A stretch of DNA of 64,000 nucleotides, from positions 434,001-498,000 of the forward strand of contig DDEZ01000002.1 of the NCBI GenBank assembly GCA_002336805.1, read 5' to 3'. Below the pieces are notes generated by a model. It was not told where the DNA came from, ran no database searches, and saw only the letters and a list, made by a program, of their open reading frames with translations. The translations under genes were made by a program, and so were the position numbers. Below, in pieces: positions 50,018 through 59,350 of this stretch (position 1 is its first letter; each line of letters opens with the position of its first letter). Source of the stretch: Bacteroidetes bacterium UBA1941 (GTDB lineage Bacteria > Bacteroidota > Bacteroidia > Chitinophagales > LD1).

Positions 50018-50477
50018 TAGTTCTGCTGTCTTTGGCCGCCTGCTCAGCAACGCAAGCACTAGGCACGAAACCACCTTACCGGGGCGTGGCCTCTCCCTCA
50101 AAGTTTAGCTTAACGCAACTTGTAGTTCAGCATATCTTCAATTGGCTGACTTGAGGCTTAGCGTCAAGCTTTCCTCGCGTTGGCAACTGTACCCCTTCTC
50201 ATAGTACCGGCCCTTTAGCCGCACAAATCTCATTTATCCGTGATTTTCAATCCGTTACATAAGGGTGGTCATACTCGCCCGCCATACCCCCTTCAGTCGA
50301 AAAACTTGCCCCCGCCCATACGCTCTATAGTCGGAAAACTTGCTCTCTACCCACCTGCTTGGTCCCCCTTGCCGCCCCTTCGACCCTCGTCCTCCGCCCA
50401 CGCCCCCTCACCCCGCTCAGTCGAAAAACTTGCTCTGCCACCTGCTGTTAGACACCCGCCACCTCAGCCGGATTGGC
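50018..50477. other. Gap with C-rich + strand and clustered short repeats
   Basis: No supported gene. From about 50270 the + strand is extremely C-rich (runs such as CCCCCGCCC) and holds three copies of a 14-base repeat. Possible frames at 50240-50485 are proline-rich low-complexity shadows. The stretch 50155-50175 repeats words from the gap at 45322-45747. Confidence 0.45.
50294..50432. repeat. Cluster of three AGTCGAAAAACTTG repeats
   Basis: Copies begin at 50294 (CAGTCGAAAAACTTG), 50329 (AGTCGGAAAACTTG, one mismatch) and 50419 (AGTCGAAAAACTTG). The last two are each followed by GCTCT and then CCACCTGCT, so the repeated unit is longer than the core. A fourth copy is at 14011. Confidence 0.6.
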
Positions 50478-50490
50478 TATCTTAGCCCTC

Positions 50491-51009
50491 ATGGTACGCT
50501 TCACAGCCACGATAGACAGGTTCGGCCAGCAGGGTGAGAAGACCGGCTGGACCTATGTGACCGTCCCGGAGGAGGTCGCCCTAAAGCTCAAGCCGGGCAA
50601 CAGGCAGTCCTTTCGCGTGAAGGGCAAGCTGGACGACTACCCTATCTCCAGGGTGGCACTCATCCCCATGGGAGACGGCTCCTTCATCATCCCCCTCAAT
50701 GCCGACATGCGCAAGGGCACCGGCAAGCGCAAAGGCGCGAGGCTCACCCTCAGCCTTGAGGAAGACCTTGCCGAGCAGGTCATGAATGGGGAGTTTATGG
50801 ACTGCCTGGCTGATGAGCCAAAGGCTCAGGCCCACTTCGATAGCCTGGCCAAAGGCCACCAGAACTACTTCTCCAAGTGGATCGACGCTGCTAAGACCGA
50901 GCAGACCAAGGCCACCCGCATAGCCCGCGCTATCAATGCATTGGCGCAGGGCATGGGCTACCCCGAGATGATCCGCGCCGCCAAGGCCGAGCGCGACTCC
51001 ATGCGCTAG
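50491..51009 (+). CDS. YdeI/OmpD-associated, DUF1905-containing protein
   Basis: The protein of 172 residues combines a DUF1905 domain (about 1-90, with FRVKGKLDDYPISRVALIPMG) and a C-terminal YdeI-type helical domain (FDSLAKGHQNYFSKWIDAAKTEQTKATRI, region about 110-145). This two-part family is widespread and has no proven biochemical activity; YdeI links have been reported to stress and to OmpD. The frame extends to 50473, but TATCTTAG (50478-50485), a one-mismatch -7 element, makes the ATG at 50491 the likely start. The gene follows the repeat cluster and precedes a serine hydrolase gene. Confidence 0.88.
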   Translation: MVRFTATIDRFGQQGEKTGWTYVTVPEEVALKLKPGNRQSFRVKGKLDDYPISRVALIPMGDGSFIIPLNADMRKGTGKRKGARLTLSLEEDLAEQVMNGEFMDCLADEPKAQAHFDSLAKGHQNYFSKWIDAAKTEQTKATRIARAINALAQGMGYPEMIRAAKAERDSMR

Positions 51010-51059
51010 CTACAGCAGCCGTACATACGAGGGCGCGATATTTGTCGTATCCTTATGGT

Positions 51060-52229
51060 ATGAGGCTCCCGCTCAGTATATTATCTATCGCACTGCTCCT
51101 GGTGTCTGTGGTTTCTGCCCAGCACATAACCCGTATAGACGGCAGCCACATCGCGGCAGACTCCCTGGACCGCCGCATCACCGGCCTCATGCGCAGAGCC
51201 AATGTACCCGGCCTCTGCATTGCAGTCTTCAATAAGAACACCCCCATCTATCACAAAGCCTTCGGCTATGCCAATGCCCAGACCAAGGCACCTCTCACTA
51301 CGGCCAGCGTACTGTACAGCGCCTCCTTTAGCAAGACTGTCTTCACCTACATAGCAATGAAGGTGGTAGAGTCGGGTGCTATAGATCTCGATACGCCACT
51401 CGTCCGCTACCTCAGCAGGCCACTACCAGAGTATCAGCTACCCGGTGGCAAGGGCTACGCAGACCTCCGCACCGATCCCCGCTACCAGCGCATCACGGCG
51501 CGTATGTGCCTGGATCACACCTCCGGCTTGCCTAACTACCGCAGCGACTATCCCGATGGCCGGCTGCGTATCCTCTTTGAGCCGGGGTCTAAGTATAGCT
51601 ACTCAGGGGAAGGTATGTATCTGCTACAGTTTGTGATAGAGCAGGTCACAGGACGGAGCTTCGAGCAGCTATGTGAGCAGAAGGTCTTTCACCCCATGCA
51701 TATGACGCATAGCAGCTTCATGCTGCGGGAGCATATGCTACCCCATCTGGCCTATGGCCACTATGGCAATGGCAATCCCTACACCCTGCGCAAAGACTCA
51801 GACATAGACTGCTCTGCCGGTATGCGTACTACACTGGATGACTACAGCCACTTCTTCGGCTATGTGATGCAGGAGAAAGGACTGAAGAAGTCGAGCTATA
51901 AGGAGATGTTCACCCCGCAGCTACGGCTAAAGTCAAAGCAGCAGTTCGGAGCAAATAGCAACATAGAGGTGGCAGACAATGACAAGATAGAACTGAGCTA
52001 TGGCCTCGGCTGGGTGCTGATGAAGACGCCGTATGGACCAGCCTTCTTCAAGGAGGGCCGGGTGAGTGGCTTTGAGCATTACTGCATCGCCTTTCCCGAT
52101 CAGGATGTAGGCGTGATCATTATGACCAATAGTGATAACGGCGAGAGCATCTTCAAGGCACTACTCGAGGCATCTATAGCCGATACCTTCACACCATGGT
52201 ACTGGGAGAATTATATCCCGAAGGAGTAG
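51060..52229 (+). CDS. Secreted serine hydrolase (beta-lactamase/class C-like)
   Basis: The protein of 389 residues has a signal peptide (cleaved near VVSAQ, residue 20). It shows the penicillin-binding-like serine motif SASFSKTVF (Ser-x2-Lys), a Tyr-based second motif YSYSGEG (YSG at the Y-x-N position), and GRVSGFEHY near the third-motif site. This is the family of class C beta-lactamases, D-aminopeptidases and esterases EstB. Lack of a clean KTG-type third motif argues against true beta-lactamase activity. A frame starting at 51042 overlaps a one-mismatch -7 element (51037-51044), so the ATG at 51060 is used. Confidence 0.88.
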   Translation: MRLPLSILSIALLLVSVVSAQHITRIDGSHIAADSLDRRITGLMRRANVPGLCIAVFNKNTPIYHKAFGYANAQTKAPLTTASVLYSASFSKTVFTYIAMKVVESGAIDLDTPLVRYLSRPLPEYQLPGGKGYADLRTDPRYQRITARMCLDHTSGLPNYRSDYPDGRLRILFEPGSKYSYSGEGMYLLQFVIEQVTGRSFEQLCEQKVFHPMHMTHSSFMLREHMLPHLAYGHYGNGNPYTLRKDSDIDCSAGMRTTLDDYSHFFGYVMQEKGLKKSSYKEMFTPQLRLKSKQQFGANSNIEVADNDKIELSYGLGWVLMKTPYGPAFFKEGRVSGFEHYCIAFPDQDVGVIIMTNSDNGESIFKALLEASIADTFTPWYWENYIPKE

Positions 52230-52276
52230 GCATCATTTTCGAGCGATAGCGAAGCAATCTTCAACTTAAGCACTGG

Positions 52277-53560
52277 CTACTTAAACTCGTAGCCTATATC
52301 CCTGCGGTAGTACTTCTTATCATACTGTATCTTGTCTAGTGTAGCATTAGACTTAGCTACTGCATCACTGATGCTATCGCCAAAGGATGTCACAGCGAGC
52401 ACGCGGCCACCATTAGTAAACACATCCTGACCTGACTGACGGGTACCCGCGTGAAAGATGATAGTATCGCCACCTGCTATATCCAGACCGGTTATCTTTT
52501 TGTTCTTCTCATAGTCCTCCGGATAGCCGCCGGAGGCTGCTATCACCGTGCACACCGTATGCTCGTTAAACTCAGCCTTCTCCTGTGAGAGTGTACCATT
52601 GCCTACAGCGCGGAGGTGCTGCACGAGGTCTGACTTTAGTCGAGGCATCACTACCTCCGTCTCGGGGTCGCCCATGCGGCAGTTGTACTCTATCACCCAT
52701 GGTTCACCTTTCACTTTGATGAGGCCGAAGAAGACGAAACCGTGATACACGAGGCCATCTTTATCAAAGCCTGCTATAGTCGGATCAATGATGCGTTCTT
52801 TCACCTTCTGCATCAGCTCCTCATCGCAGAATGGGACTGGCGTGATAGCGCCCATGCCGCCCGTATTGAGCCCTGTGTCGCTTTCGCCTATGCGCTTATA
52901 GTCCTTGGCCTCCGGCAGCAGCAGGTAGTCCTTGCCATCTGTGATCACGAAGACGGAGAACTCGATCCCATCCAGAAACTGCTCTATTACCACCCGGCTC
53001 GATGCCTTGCCAAACTTCGCATTGGCTATCATCTCGCGGAGTTCTCTCTTGGCTTCTTCTTTGGACTGTAAGATCAGTACGCCCTTTCCCGCAGCGAGGC
53101 CGTCAGCTTTGAGTACGATGGGTGCCTCTTGTGTATCGATGTAAGCAATGCCCTCTTCCAGATTGCTCCCATCAAACTCTCTGTACGCTGCCGTAGGGAT
53201 ACCATGACGCATCATGAATTTCTTGCAGTAGGCCTTACTGCCTTCTAGTTGTGCAGCTTCTTTGGACGGGCCTATGACGTTGATCTTCTTCAGGTGCTCT
53301 TTGGACTGGAAGTAATCGTAGATGCCATTGACCAGTGGGTCCTCCGGGCCTACTACTACCATCTCGATACTGCGCTCTGTCACCAGTTGCTCTATAGCCG
53401 GGAAGTCATTGACTCCTATCGGTACATTGTCTCCGCAGAGGGCGGTGCCGGCATTGCCGGGCGCGATGAAGAGCTGCTTGCACAGCGGACTTTGAGATAT
53501 CTTCCAGGCTAACGCATGTTCGCGTCCACCGGAACCAAGCAGCAGGATATTCATGCTCAT
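52277..53560 (-). CDS. purD: Phosphoribosylamine-glycine ligase
   Basis: PurD joins glycine to phosphoribosylamine in purine synthesis, using ATP in the cytoplasm. The protein of 427 residues is an ATP-grasp enzyme of normal length: LLLGSGGREHALAW (about 5-18) starts the N-domain, and VLKADGLAAGKGVL (about 141-154), NTGGMGAI (about 225) and VIEYNCRMGDPETE follow in order. A second ATG two codons later is an alternative start. It has no purine-operon neighbour. The tandem esterase genes follow upstream, on the same strand, with a 52-base gap. Confidence 0.96.
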   Translation of the reverse strand: MSMNILLLGSGGREHALAWKISQSPLCKQLFIAPGNAGTALCGDNVPIGVNDFPAIEQLVTERSIEMVVVGPEDPLVNGIYDYFQSKEHLKKINVIGPSKEAAQLEGSKAYCKKFMMRHGIPTAAYREFDGSNLEEGIAYIDTQEAPIVLKADGLAAGKGVLILQSKEEAKRELREMIANAKFGKASSRVVIEQFLDGIEFSVFVITDGKDYLLLPEAKDYKRIGESDTGLNTGGMGAITPVPFCDEELMQKVKERIIDPTIAGFDKDGLVYHGFVFFGLIKVKGEPWVIEYNCRMGDPETEVVMPRLKSDLVQHLRAVGNGTLSQEKAEFNEHTVCTVIAASGGYPEDYEKNKKITGLDIAGGDTIIFHAGTRQSGQDVFTNGGRVLAVTSFGDSISDAVAKSNATLDKIQYDKKYYRRDIGYEFK

Positions 53561-53612
53561 ACGAGAAGGAGATTATAGTACGGGAAATGCCTGCGCAAAA
53601 TAGTAAATCTAA

Positions 53613-54509
53613 TCAAGCTCCGAGGTGAGAACCGATATAAGCTGCAAGCTTTTTATTGGCCCGGCGGGCAGTAGGCAGGATCATAAAGAAAGCTTGGAAG
53701 ACATGGAAGAAACCTTCATACACATCTATGGTCACATCTACACCCTCAGCTTTAGCCTTTTGCGCGAAGCGCAGGGAGTCATCGAGTAGCAGCTCTGCCG
53801 TACCCACCTGTATGTAGATAGGAGGCAGCCCATGCAGATCACCAAAGAGCGGCGAGGCATAAGCGTTCTTCAGGTCGGCATCGCCCATATAGTTGGCTGC
53901 CCAGTAGGGCATGGCCTCGGCTATGAGCATTGGTTCTATTTTATCATTTGCCGCAAAAGAGTCTCCGGTGTGTGTCAGATCGGTCCATGGCGAGAGGCAG
54001 ATAGCGCACTGTGGCAGCGGACGCTGATGGTCGCGTAGCCACAGCAGGGTGCCCAGCGTGATACCGCCACCCGCAGAGTCACCGCCAAAGGCGATATGCT
54101 CCGGTTTGTAACCTTGTGCTAGTAGATAGTCGTATGCTTTCACCGCATCTTCTATCGGTGCAGGGAATTTGTTTTCCGGCGCGAGCCGGTAGTCTATCAT
54201 CAGTGTGCGCACATTGGCCAGATGGGCTATCTGTGATATATGCGGACGGTGCGTATTGATAGATCCTGCGGCATAGCCACCTCCGTGAAAGTACAACAGC
54301 ACTCTGCTGCTATCATGCGCAGCACGGGGTATGAGCCACTCGGCTTTCATGCCATCTATAGTGAAGGCTTCGTAAGTACACTTCCTGCTGCGAAAGTTAA
54401 AGCGGCGTCCTATTTTCTCAAATCCACCACGTACACGTGCTATATTGCGCCAGTCAGCCTGGCGCTGCACACGGCGTATCATCCATTTGATAAACCATAA
54501 AAGGATCAT
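53613..54509 (-). CDS. Alpha/beta hydrolase, HSL family (esterase A)
   Basis: The protein of 298 residues has the hormone-sensitive-lipase-family motifs: HGGGYAAGS (oxyanion hole), GGDSAGGGI (nucleophilic Ser), and a late DVYEGFFHVF region for Asp/His. No full signal peptide is clear; the N-terminus is an amphipathic helix or short anchor (MILLWFIKWMIRR). It probably hydrolyses short acyl esters of unknown nature. It shares about the same length and layout with the adjacent gene, which it overlaps by four bases. Confidence 0.9.
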   Translation of the reverse strand: MILLWFIKWMIRRVQRQADWRNIARVRGGFEKIGRRFNFRSRKCTYEAFTIDGMKAEWLIPRAAHDSSRVLLYFHGGGYAAGSINTHRPHISQIAHLANVRTLMIDYRLAPENKFPAPIEDAVKAYDYLLAQGYKPEHIAFGGDSAGGGITLGTLLWLRDHQRPLPQCAICLSPWTDLTHTGDSFAANDKIEPMLIAEAMPYWAANYMGDADLKNAYASPLFGDLHGLPPIYIQVGTAELLLDDSLRFAQKAKAEGVDVTIDVYEGFFHVFQAFFMILPTARRANKKLAAYIGSHLGA

Positions 54510-55453
54510 GCAGCTTTGGATTTAGTAGTGGTCTTGCGGCGCGGTTTGGCTGCATCCAGTTTCTCTCTGAGATAATCTGCCAACTGCTCTATGGCCTTCA
54601 TGCCCTCAGGCATCACCATCCAGAAGCCCTGCCATGCGTGAAACATATTGGGCCAGATCTCATCTACTATGTCTACGCCAGCGAGCTTAGCCTTATCTGC
54701 AAACCGCGTAGAGTCAGACAACAGTATCTCGCACTCCCCTACCTGTATATAGATAGGGCAGAGGCCATGCAGATCACCGAAGAGAGGAGAGGCATAGGGA
54801 TCTGTCAGGTGGTCTGGCCCGGCATAGTTTTGCGCCCAGAGCGGGATGCCTTTGTATGGCACCATCGGATCTTTGTGCTTATTGCCCTCTATGGTGCTAC
54901 CCGAGGCAGTGAGGTCCAGCCATGGAGACATGAGTATGGCACAGGCAGGCAGCGGTATATTATGATCGCGCAGGTACAGCAGCGTGCCCGCACAGAGGCC
55001 TGCTCCGGCAGACTCACCGCCTATGGCTATCTGATGCGGCTTGTAGCCTTGCTTTATCAGAAACTTGTAAGCAGCTACGGCTTCGTTGATCTGCGTAGGA
55101 AAGCGGTGCTCAGGGGCGAGCTTGTAGTCTATAGATAGTGCTGGCAGGCCGGCATGTACTGCTATCTGAGATGCCAGCGCGCGGTGGGTGCGGATAGAGC
55201 CGGTAGCGTAGCCGCCACCGTGTATGAAGAGGAGTACGCGGTCAGACGAGGCGCTTTTCTTTGGGGTGATCCACTCGGCAGGAGTGTCTTCTATCATCAG
55301 CTCCTCATAGGTGCAGGTATCGAGCTTGCTCGGCAGCAGGTCAGTGAGCCGCTCAAAGGCTGCGCGCGCCAACTTGGGATTGTTGTACGCGCTCTGGCCT
55401 ATATTCTTGTACAGGCGCAGCATGTTATGCAGTGCCAAAGTCCTGAAATTCAT
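54506..55453 (-). CDS. Alpha/beta hydrolase, HSL family (esterase B)
   Basis: The protein of 315 residues has the same order of motifs as the neighbouring esterase: HGGGYATGS, GGESAGAGL (nucleophilic Ser), then EIWPNMFHAW with the catalytic His. The C-terminus is a Lys/Arg/Ser-rich tail. It overlaps the next gene by ATGA, giving a tandem paralogous pair that probably arose by duplication and is translated as a unit. The strands and helices between the motifs are conserved with the other copy, but surfaces differ, so substrate ranges likely differ. Confidence 0.9.
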   Translation of the reverse strand: MNFRTLALHNMLRLYKNIGQSAYNNPKLARAAFERLTDLLPSKLDTCTYEELMIEDTPAEWITPKKSASSDRVLLFIHGGGYATGSIRTHRALASQIAVHAGLPALSIDYKLAPEHRFPTQINEAVAAYKFLIKQGYKPHQIAIGGESAGAGLCAGTLLYLRDHNIPLPACAILMSPWLDLTASGSTIEGNKHKDPMVPYKGIPLWAQNYAGPDHLTDPYASPLFGDLHGLCPIYIQVGECEILLSDSTRFADKAKLAGVDIVDEIWPNMFHAWQGFWMVMPEGMKAIEQLADYLREKLDAAKPRRKTTTKSKAA

Positions 55454-55497
55454 ATCGGGAAGTTAAAACCTTTCTTGAAATAGTTTACGATGACGGT

Positions 55498-56424
55498 TCA
55501 GGATTGTTCTTCCATGCCTTCACGCGTGTACTCTACTACCATGAGCACTTTCCATGCCAGCCACACATTGTCCTGGGCTATCTCCTGCTGCGCGAGCAGG
55601 TGCATTTCCTTTTCGAAGGCTGTGAAGTCATGGCCATATTTATCTACTATGAGCTGCACCTCTGGTACATTCTTCATCTCAAAGAGTTCCTTCTCTGATG
55701 GTATCCTGTCCGAGGCGGCGAGCTGCGCCAGTTCATTGCCAGTGAGGTAGGCAGAGTGCCTGATCCCTTCTGGCAAAGCCTCAAAGCCGATACCCAGCTC
55801 ATTTGCCATCTTGAAGCCCGGCACCTGAAAGATATTCTCCTCGCCTACGCGGCACCAGCTCTGCTTGCCCATGCGGGCGATGTAGTTCATCCGCAGCGGA
55901 TCTATACTGCCCTCTGAATCGAGCACCTGGTCGGCTATGTGTATCATCAGCACTTCGCACACGATCAGGTTGCCGGCGCCGCCGTTTTGTCCTGTTTCTA
56001 TCACATTGATTACTTTGCATTCAAAGCTTACATAGGACTCACTTACACGTGGTGCTCTGACCATCACTGAGGGTACAGGCGTGAGGCCTGACTTGGTAAA
56101 CTCATCAATGCCCTTTGGATACATACCTGCTGCGAGGTTCATCTGGTAGAGCATTTCGTAGTGGGCTATATTGACCACGCACTCTGCTATGTCTTTTACA
56201 TTGTCGTGCGTATTCTTGGTAGCGCCGGTGCGGCCGGAGCGGGCAGGAGAGAAGATCATGACCGGTGGATTGGACCCAAAGACATTGAAGAAGCTGAAAG
56301 GAGCGAGGTTGACATTACCATCCTTATCTATAGTGGAAACAAAGGCGATGGGCCGCGGTGCTACTGCACTGAGCAGGTGCTCGTGTAGCCTGGCAGGGGT
56401 CAGGTCTTTGGGGTCAAACTGCAT
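55498..56424 (-). CDS. Flavin reductase-like protein (DIM6/NTAB family)
   Basis: The protein of 308 residues has a flavin-binding split-barrel: APRPIAFVSTIDKDGNVNLAPFSFF (block at about 16-40) and RKN-type FSPARSGRTGATKNTHDNV (about 55-73) are the signature loops that bind FMN. Members of the family reduce flavin with NAD(P)H for a partner oxygenase or act as single-component flavoproteins. The C-terminal 100 residues are an extra helical extension. It precedes the esterase pair on the same strand with 44 bases between. Function is not specified by context. Confidence 0.88.
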   Translation of the reverse strand: MQFDPKDLTPARLHEHLLSAVAPRPIAFVSTIDKDGNVNLAPFSFFNVFGSNPPVMIFSPARSGRTGATKNTHDNVKDIAECVVNIAHYEMLYQMNLAAGMYPKGIDEFTKSGLTPVPSVMVRAPRVSESYVSFECKVINVIETGQNGGAGNLIVCEVLMIHIADQVLDSEGSIDPLRMNYIARMGKQSWCRVGEENIFQVPGFKMANELGIGFEALPEGIRHSAYLTGNELAQLAASDRIPSEKELFEMKNVPEVQLIVDKYGHDFTAFEKEMHLLAQQEIAQDNVWLAWKVLMVVEYTREGMEEQS

Positions 56425-56646
56425 GATGTCTTTCTTATTATGGTAGCGAATATAGAAAGATCAAACAGCCATTATCACAAAGTCCTAAGAGATATGTAAA
56501 CAGCCTTTCTGAGAGCACAGAGCTATAGCTGATAGTTACTTTGTGTCCTCAGTAAAGATCGATAAAGCAAGTGACTCTGTCTGCTCTGTGAAAATGGCTG
56601 TTTTCATTGGAATGAGGCGCTATAAGCCATTGTGCTTATTTATCCG

Positions 56647-56654
56647 TACCTTTG
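56647..56654 (+). promoter_or_regulatory. -7 promoter element of the DEAD-box helicase gene
   Basis: TACCTTTG is an exact TANNTTTG match 18 bases before the ATG at 56672, and it argues against starts at 56543. Confidence 0.6.
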
Positions 56655-56671
56655 CGGCCCTAATTTTATAC

Positions 56672-58024
56672 ATGACATTTCAAGAGCTTAATCTCATAGA
56701 ACCTATCCTCCGTGCACTGCAGACAGAAGGATATACGACTCCTACACCTATACAGGCACAATCGATCCCCCTCACACTGCAGCAGCGCGACGTGCTAGGC
56801 TGCGCGCAGACCGGTACCGGCAAGACGGCCGCCTTTGCCATACCGATACTACAACTACTGCATGCAGAGAAGCCCGGAGCGACTAAGCGTGAGATACGTT
56901 CACTCATCCTGACGCCTACACGCGAGCTCGCTATACAGATAGGAGAGAGCTTCACTGCCTATGGCAAGCATACAGGTCTGAAGCATACTGTCATCTTTGG
57001 TGGTGTGGGCCAGGCGCCACAGGTGTCGGCGCTGAAATCCGGAGTAGACATCCTGATCGCTACACCGGGCCGCCTGCTCGACCTGATGAACCAAGGCTAT
57101 GTACACCTGCAGCATATCAAGATATTTGTGCTGGACGAGGCTGACCGTATGCTGGACATGGGCTTCATACATGATGTGAAGCGTGTGATAGCCAAGCTGC
57201 CAGCTAAACGCCAGACGCTATTTTTCTCCGCTACCATGCCGCCTGAGATACAGAAGCTGGCTGACAGTATCCTGCACGAGCCGGTAAAAGTGGAAGTGAC
57301 ACCTGTGTCATCTACAGCTGAGAAAGTACAGCAAGGTGTCTTCTTCGTAGCGCGCAATGATAAGAATGCACTGCTGCACCATATACTCAAAGACTCCGGT
57401 ATCAAGAGCGTGCTGGTCTTTACCCGTACGAAGCATGGTGCGGACAAGGTGATGAAGAACCTGACGAAGTCAGGCATCAAAGCACAGGCGATACATGGCA
57501 ATAAATCTCAGAGCGCCCGCCAGCTGGCACTGAGCAATTTCAAATCAGGCGCTACCCGCGTACTGGTGGCTACGGATATCGCCGCACGCGGTATAGATGT
57601 AGAGGAGCTATCTCACGTGATCAACTATGAGCTGCCGAATGTACCTGAGACCTACGTACACCGCATAGGCCGTACCGGTCGCGCTGGTGCGAGTGGTATA
57701 GCCTTGTCGTTTTGCGATGAGGAGGAAGCAGAATACCTGCGCGATATCAATAAGCTGATAGGTAAACAAGTGCCGGTCATAGAGGCACATCCATATCCGC
57801 TGGCAGGCATGGGTATCAAAACTGCTCAAGCGCCTAACCGCGGCTCGTCACAAAAGACAGGTACCTCTCATAAGGGTGGTGGCCAATCACAGAAAAGTGG
57901 ACCGAAGCAGGGCAATGGCGGACCTAAGAATGCCAACAGCGGCGGATTTAAAAAGAAGAAGTGGTATGGCAAGAGTGGCGGTAATAAAGGTGGCGGCAAC
58001 TATCAGGGTCCTAAGGGCGCCTAA
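56672..58024 (+). CDS. DEAD-box ATP-dependent RNA helicase (RhlE-like)
   Basis: The protein of 450 residues has the full series of helicase motifs: the Q motif region FQELNLIEPI...PTPIQAQ, motif I AQTGTGKT, PTRELA, TPGR, motif II DEAD, SAT, then TRTKHGADKVM, ARGIDVE and HRIGRTGRAG. It unwinds RNA duplexes, in ribosome assembly or mRNA decay or cold adaptation. The C-terminal 65 residues are a Gly/Lys/Asn/Ser-rich low-complexity tail (NANSGGFKKKKWYGKSGG), as in RhlE-type Bacteroidota helicases. A longer frame opens at 56543 but lacks family similarity before residue 44. Confidence 0.94.
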   Translation: MTFQELNLIEPILRALQTEGYTTPTPIQAQSIPLTLQQRDVLGCAQTGTGKTAAFAIPILQLLHAEKPGATKREIRSLILTPTRELAIQIGESFTAYGKHTGLKHTVIFGGVGQAPQVSALKSGVDILIATPGRLLDLMNQGYVHLQHIKIFVLDEADRMLDMGFIHDVKRVIAKLPAKRQTLFFSATMPPEIQKLADSILHEPVKVEVTPVSSTAEKVQQGVFFVARNDKNALLHHILKDSGIKSVLVFTRTKHGADKVMKNLTKSGIKAQAIHGNKSQSARQLALSNFKSGATRVLVATDIAARGIDVEELSHVINYELPNVPETYVHRIGRTGRAGASGIALSFCDEEEAEYLRDINKLIGKQVPVIEAHPYPLAGMGIKTAQAPNRGSSQKTGTSHKGGGQSQKSGPKQGNGGPKNANSGGFKKKKWYGKSGGNKGGGNYQGPKGA

Positions 58025-58035
58025 GTGCCTTCAGC

Positions 58036-59301
58036 TTATGCCACTATAGTACCGCTGCACTGGCCAAAGCCGATGCGCACTCCATCTTTCTCCGCATAGC
58101 CGGTCATCGTCACCGTATCTCCATCCTGAATGAACTTGCGCTCTGTGCCATCAGGCATCTGGATCGGGTTTTTGCCACCCCAGGTCAGCTCCAGCATGGA
58201 GCCATAAGAACCAGTGTCCGGACCTGATATCGTACCGCTGGCATACATATCTCCTACGCAGATGTTGCAGCCATTCACAGTATGATGTGCCAGCTGCTGG
58301 CACATATTCCAGTACATGTATTTGAAGTTGGACCGGCTCACGGTCTTAGTATCACCGCCCTTGGTAGTGATCTCTACATTCAGGTGCAGGTCATAGTTGC
58401 GATTGCCATGGTACTGCAGGTATGGCAGGACTTCGGGATCTTGTATTGGCCCGCTTACTTTATATGGCTCCAGCGCCTCCAGCGTCACGATCCAGGGAGA
58501 GATGGTAGAACCGAAGTTCTTTGCGAGAAATGGCCCAAGTGGCACGTACTCCCAGCGCTGTACATCGCGGGCGCTCCAGTCATTGAAGAGGACGAGCCCG
58601 AAGATATGCTGTTCGGCATTGTCAGGTGTGATCGATTCTCCGAGGGCTGTCGGTTTGCCGGTGATGAAGGCGACTTCCAATTCGAAGTCCAAAGACTTGG
58701 TAGGGCCGAAAGATGGCTTCTCCTCGGCATCTGTTTTGGTCTGGCCTTTGGGGCGATGGATAGGTGTGCCTGATACGACAATAGACGAGGCGCGACCATG
58801 ATAGCCCACGGGCAGGTGTAGCCAGTTTGGCAGCAGTGCATTATTCGGATCGCGAAACATGGTGCCGACATTCGTAGCGTGCTCGCGGCTGGAGTAGAAG
58901 TCAGTATAGTTTGGTACGTGCACTGGCAGCAGCATGGTAGCCGTGCTCTGAGATACGAGTACTTTTGATCTCAGTTCTGCATTGCCTTGTATCTCCTGGT
59001 TGTTGGCATTGAGCAGGTCTGATACGCGCTCACGCACACTATTGGTGATGTGTTTGCCCAGTGCTATAAAGCTATTGAGCGTATCAGAGGAGAGCACATT
59101 TTTATCAAAGATGATCCCGTCCAGCAGACCCGCTACTGCTACCGCTTCCAGGTCGAGTATCTGGTCACCTATGGCCACTCCGGCACGAGCCCGGCCTGAA
59201 GCCGTTTTGAAAATGCCATAAGGTAAATTCTGTATCGGGAAATCGCTGCCGGCCTTCACCTCTACCCAGCTCCGCAGTGACGGATCATTTGCTCTGGACA
59301 T
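58036..59301 (-). CDS. fahA: Fumarylacetoacetase
   Basis: Fumarylacetoacetase catalyses the last step of tyrosine/phenylalanine breakdown, splitting fumarylacetoacetate into fumarate and acetoacetate. The protein of 421 residues has the typical N-terminal FAA domain (SWVEVKAGSDFPIQNLPYG), then YTDFYSSREHATN (catalytic Asp and His positions), FRDPNNALLPNW, GYHGR and DFELEVAF (metal-binding glutamates). The start at 59301 (MSRANDPSL) is chosen over 59322 because it gives the usual N-terminus. It converges with the helicase gene with 11 bases between the stops. Other tyrosine pathway genes are not in the window. Confidence 0.95.
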   Translation of the reverse strand: MSRANDPSLRSWVEVKAGSDFPIQNLPYGIFKTASGRARAGVAIGDQILDLEAVAVAGLLDGIIFDKNVLSSDTLNSFIALGKHITNSVRERVSDLLNANNQEIQGNAELRSKVLVSQSTATMLLPVHVPNYTDFYSSREHATNVGTMFRDPNNALLPNWLHLPVGYHGRASSIVVSGTPIHRPKGQTKTDAEEKPSFGPTKSLDFELEVAFITGKPTALGESITPDNAEQHIFGLVLFNDWSARDVQRWEYVPLGPFLAKNFGSTISPWIVTLEALEPYKVSGPIQDPEVLPYLQYHGNRNYDLHLNVEITTKGGDTKTVSRSNFKYMYWNMCQQLAHHTVNGCNICVGDMYASGTISGPDTGSYGSMLELTWGGKNPIQMPDGTERKFIQDGDTVTMTGYAEKDGVRIGFGQCSGTIVA

Positions 59302-59350
59302 ACTTATCTTTTGCGCTAACATAAAACTAATACCCTAAACTGTCTAACCG

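Noticed and set aside
50240..50485. Proline-rich frames before the YdeI-like gene
   Set aside because: They are a by-product of the C-rich repeat stretch; low complexity with no start context.
51060..52229. Serine hydrolase as a true class C beta-lactamase
   Set aside because: The Tyr-x-Asn and Lys-Thr-Gly motifs are not intact; the family also holds esterases and peptidases, so resistance is not claimed.
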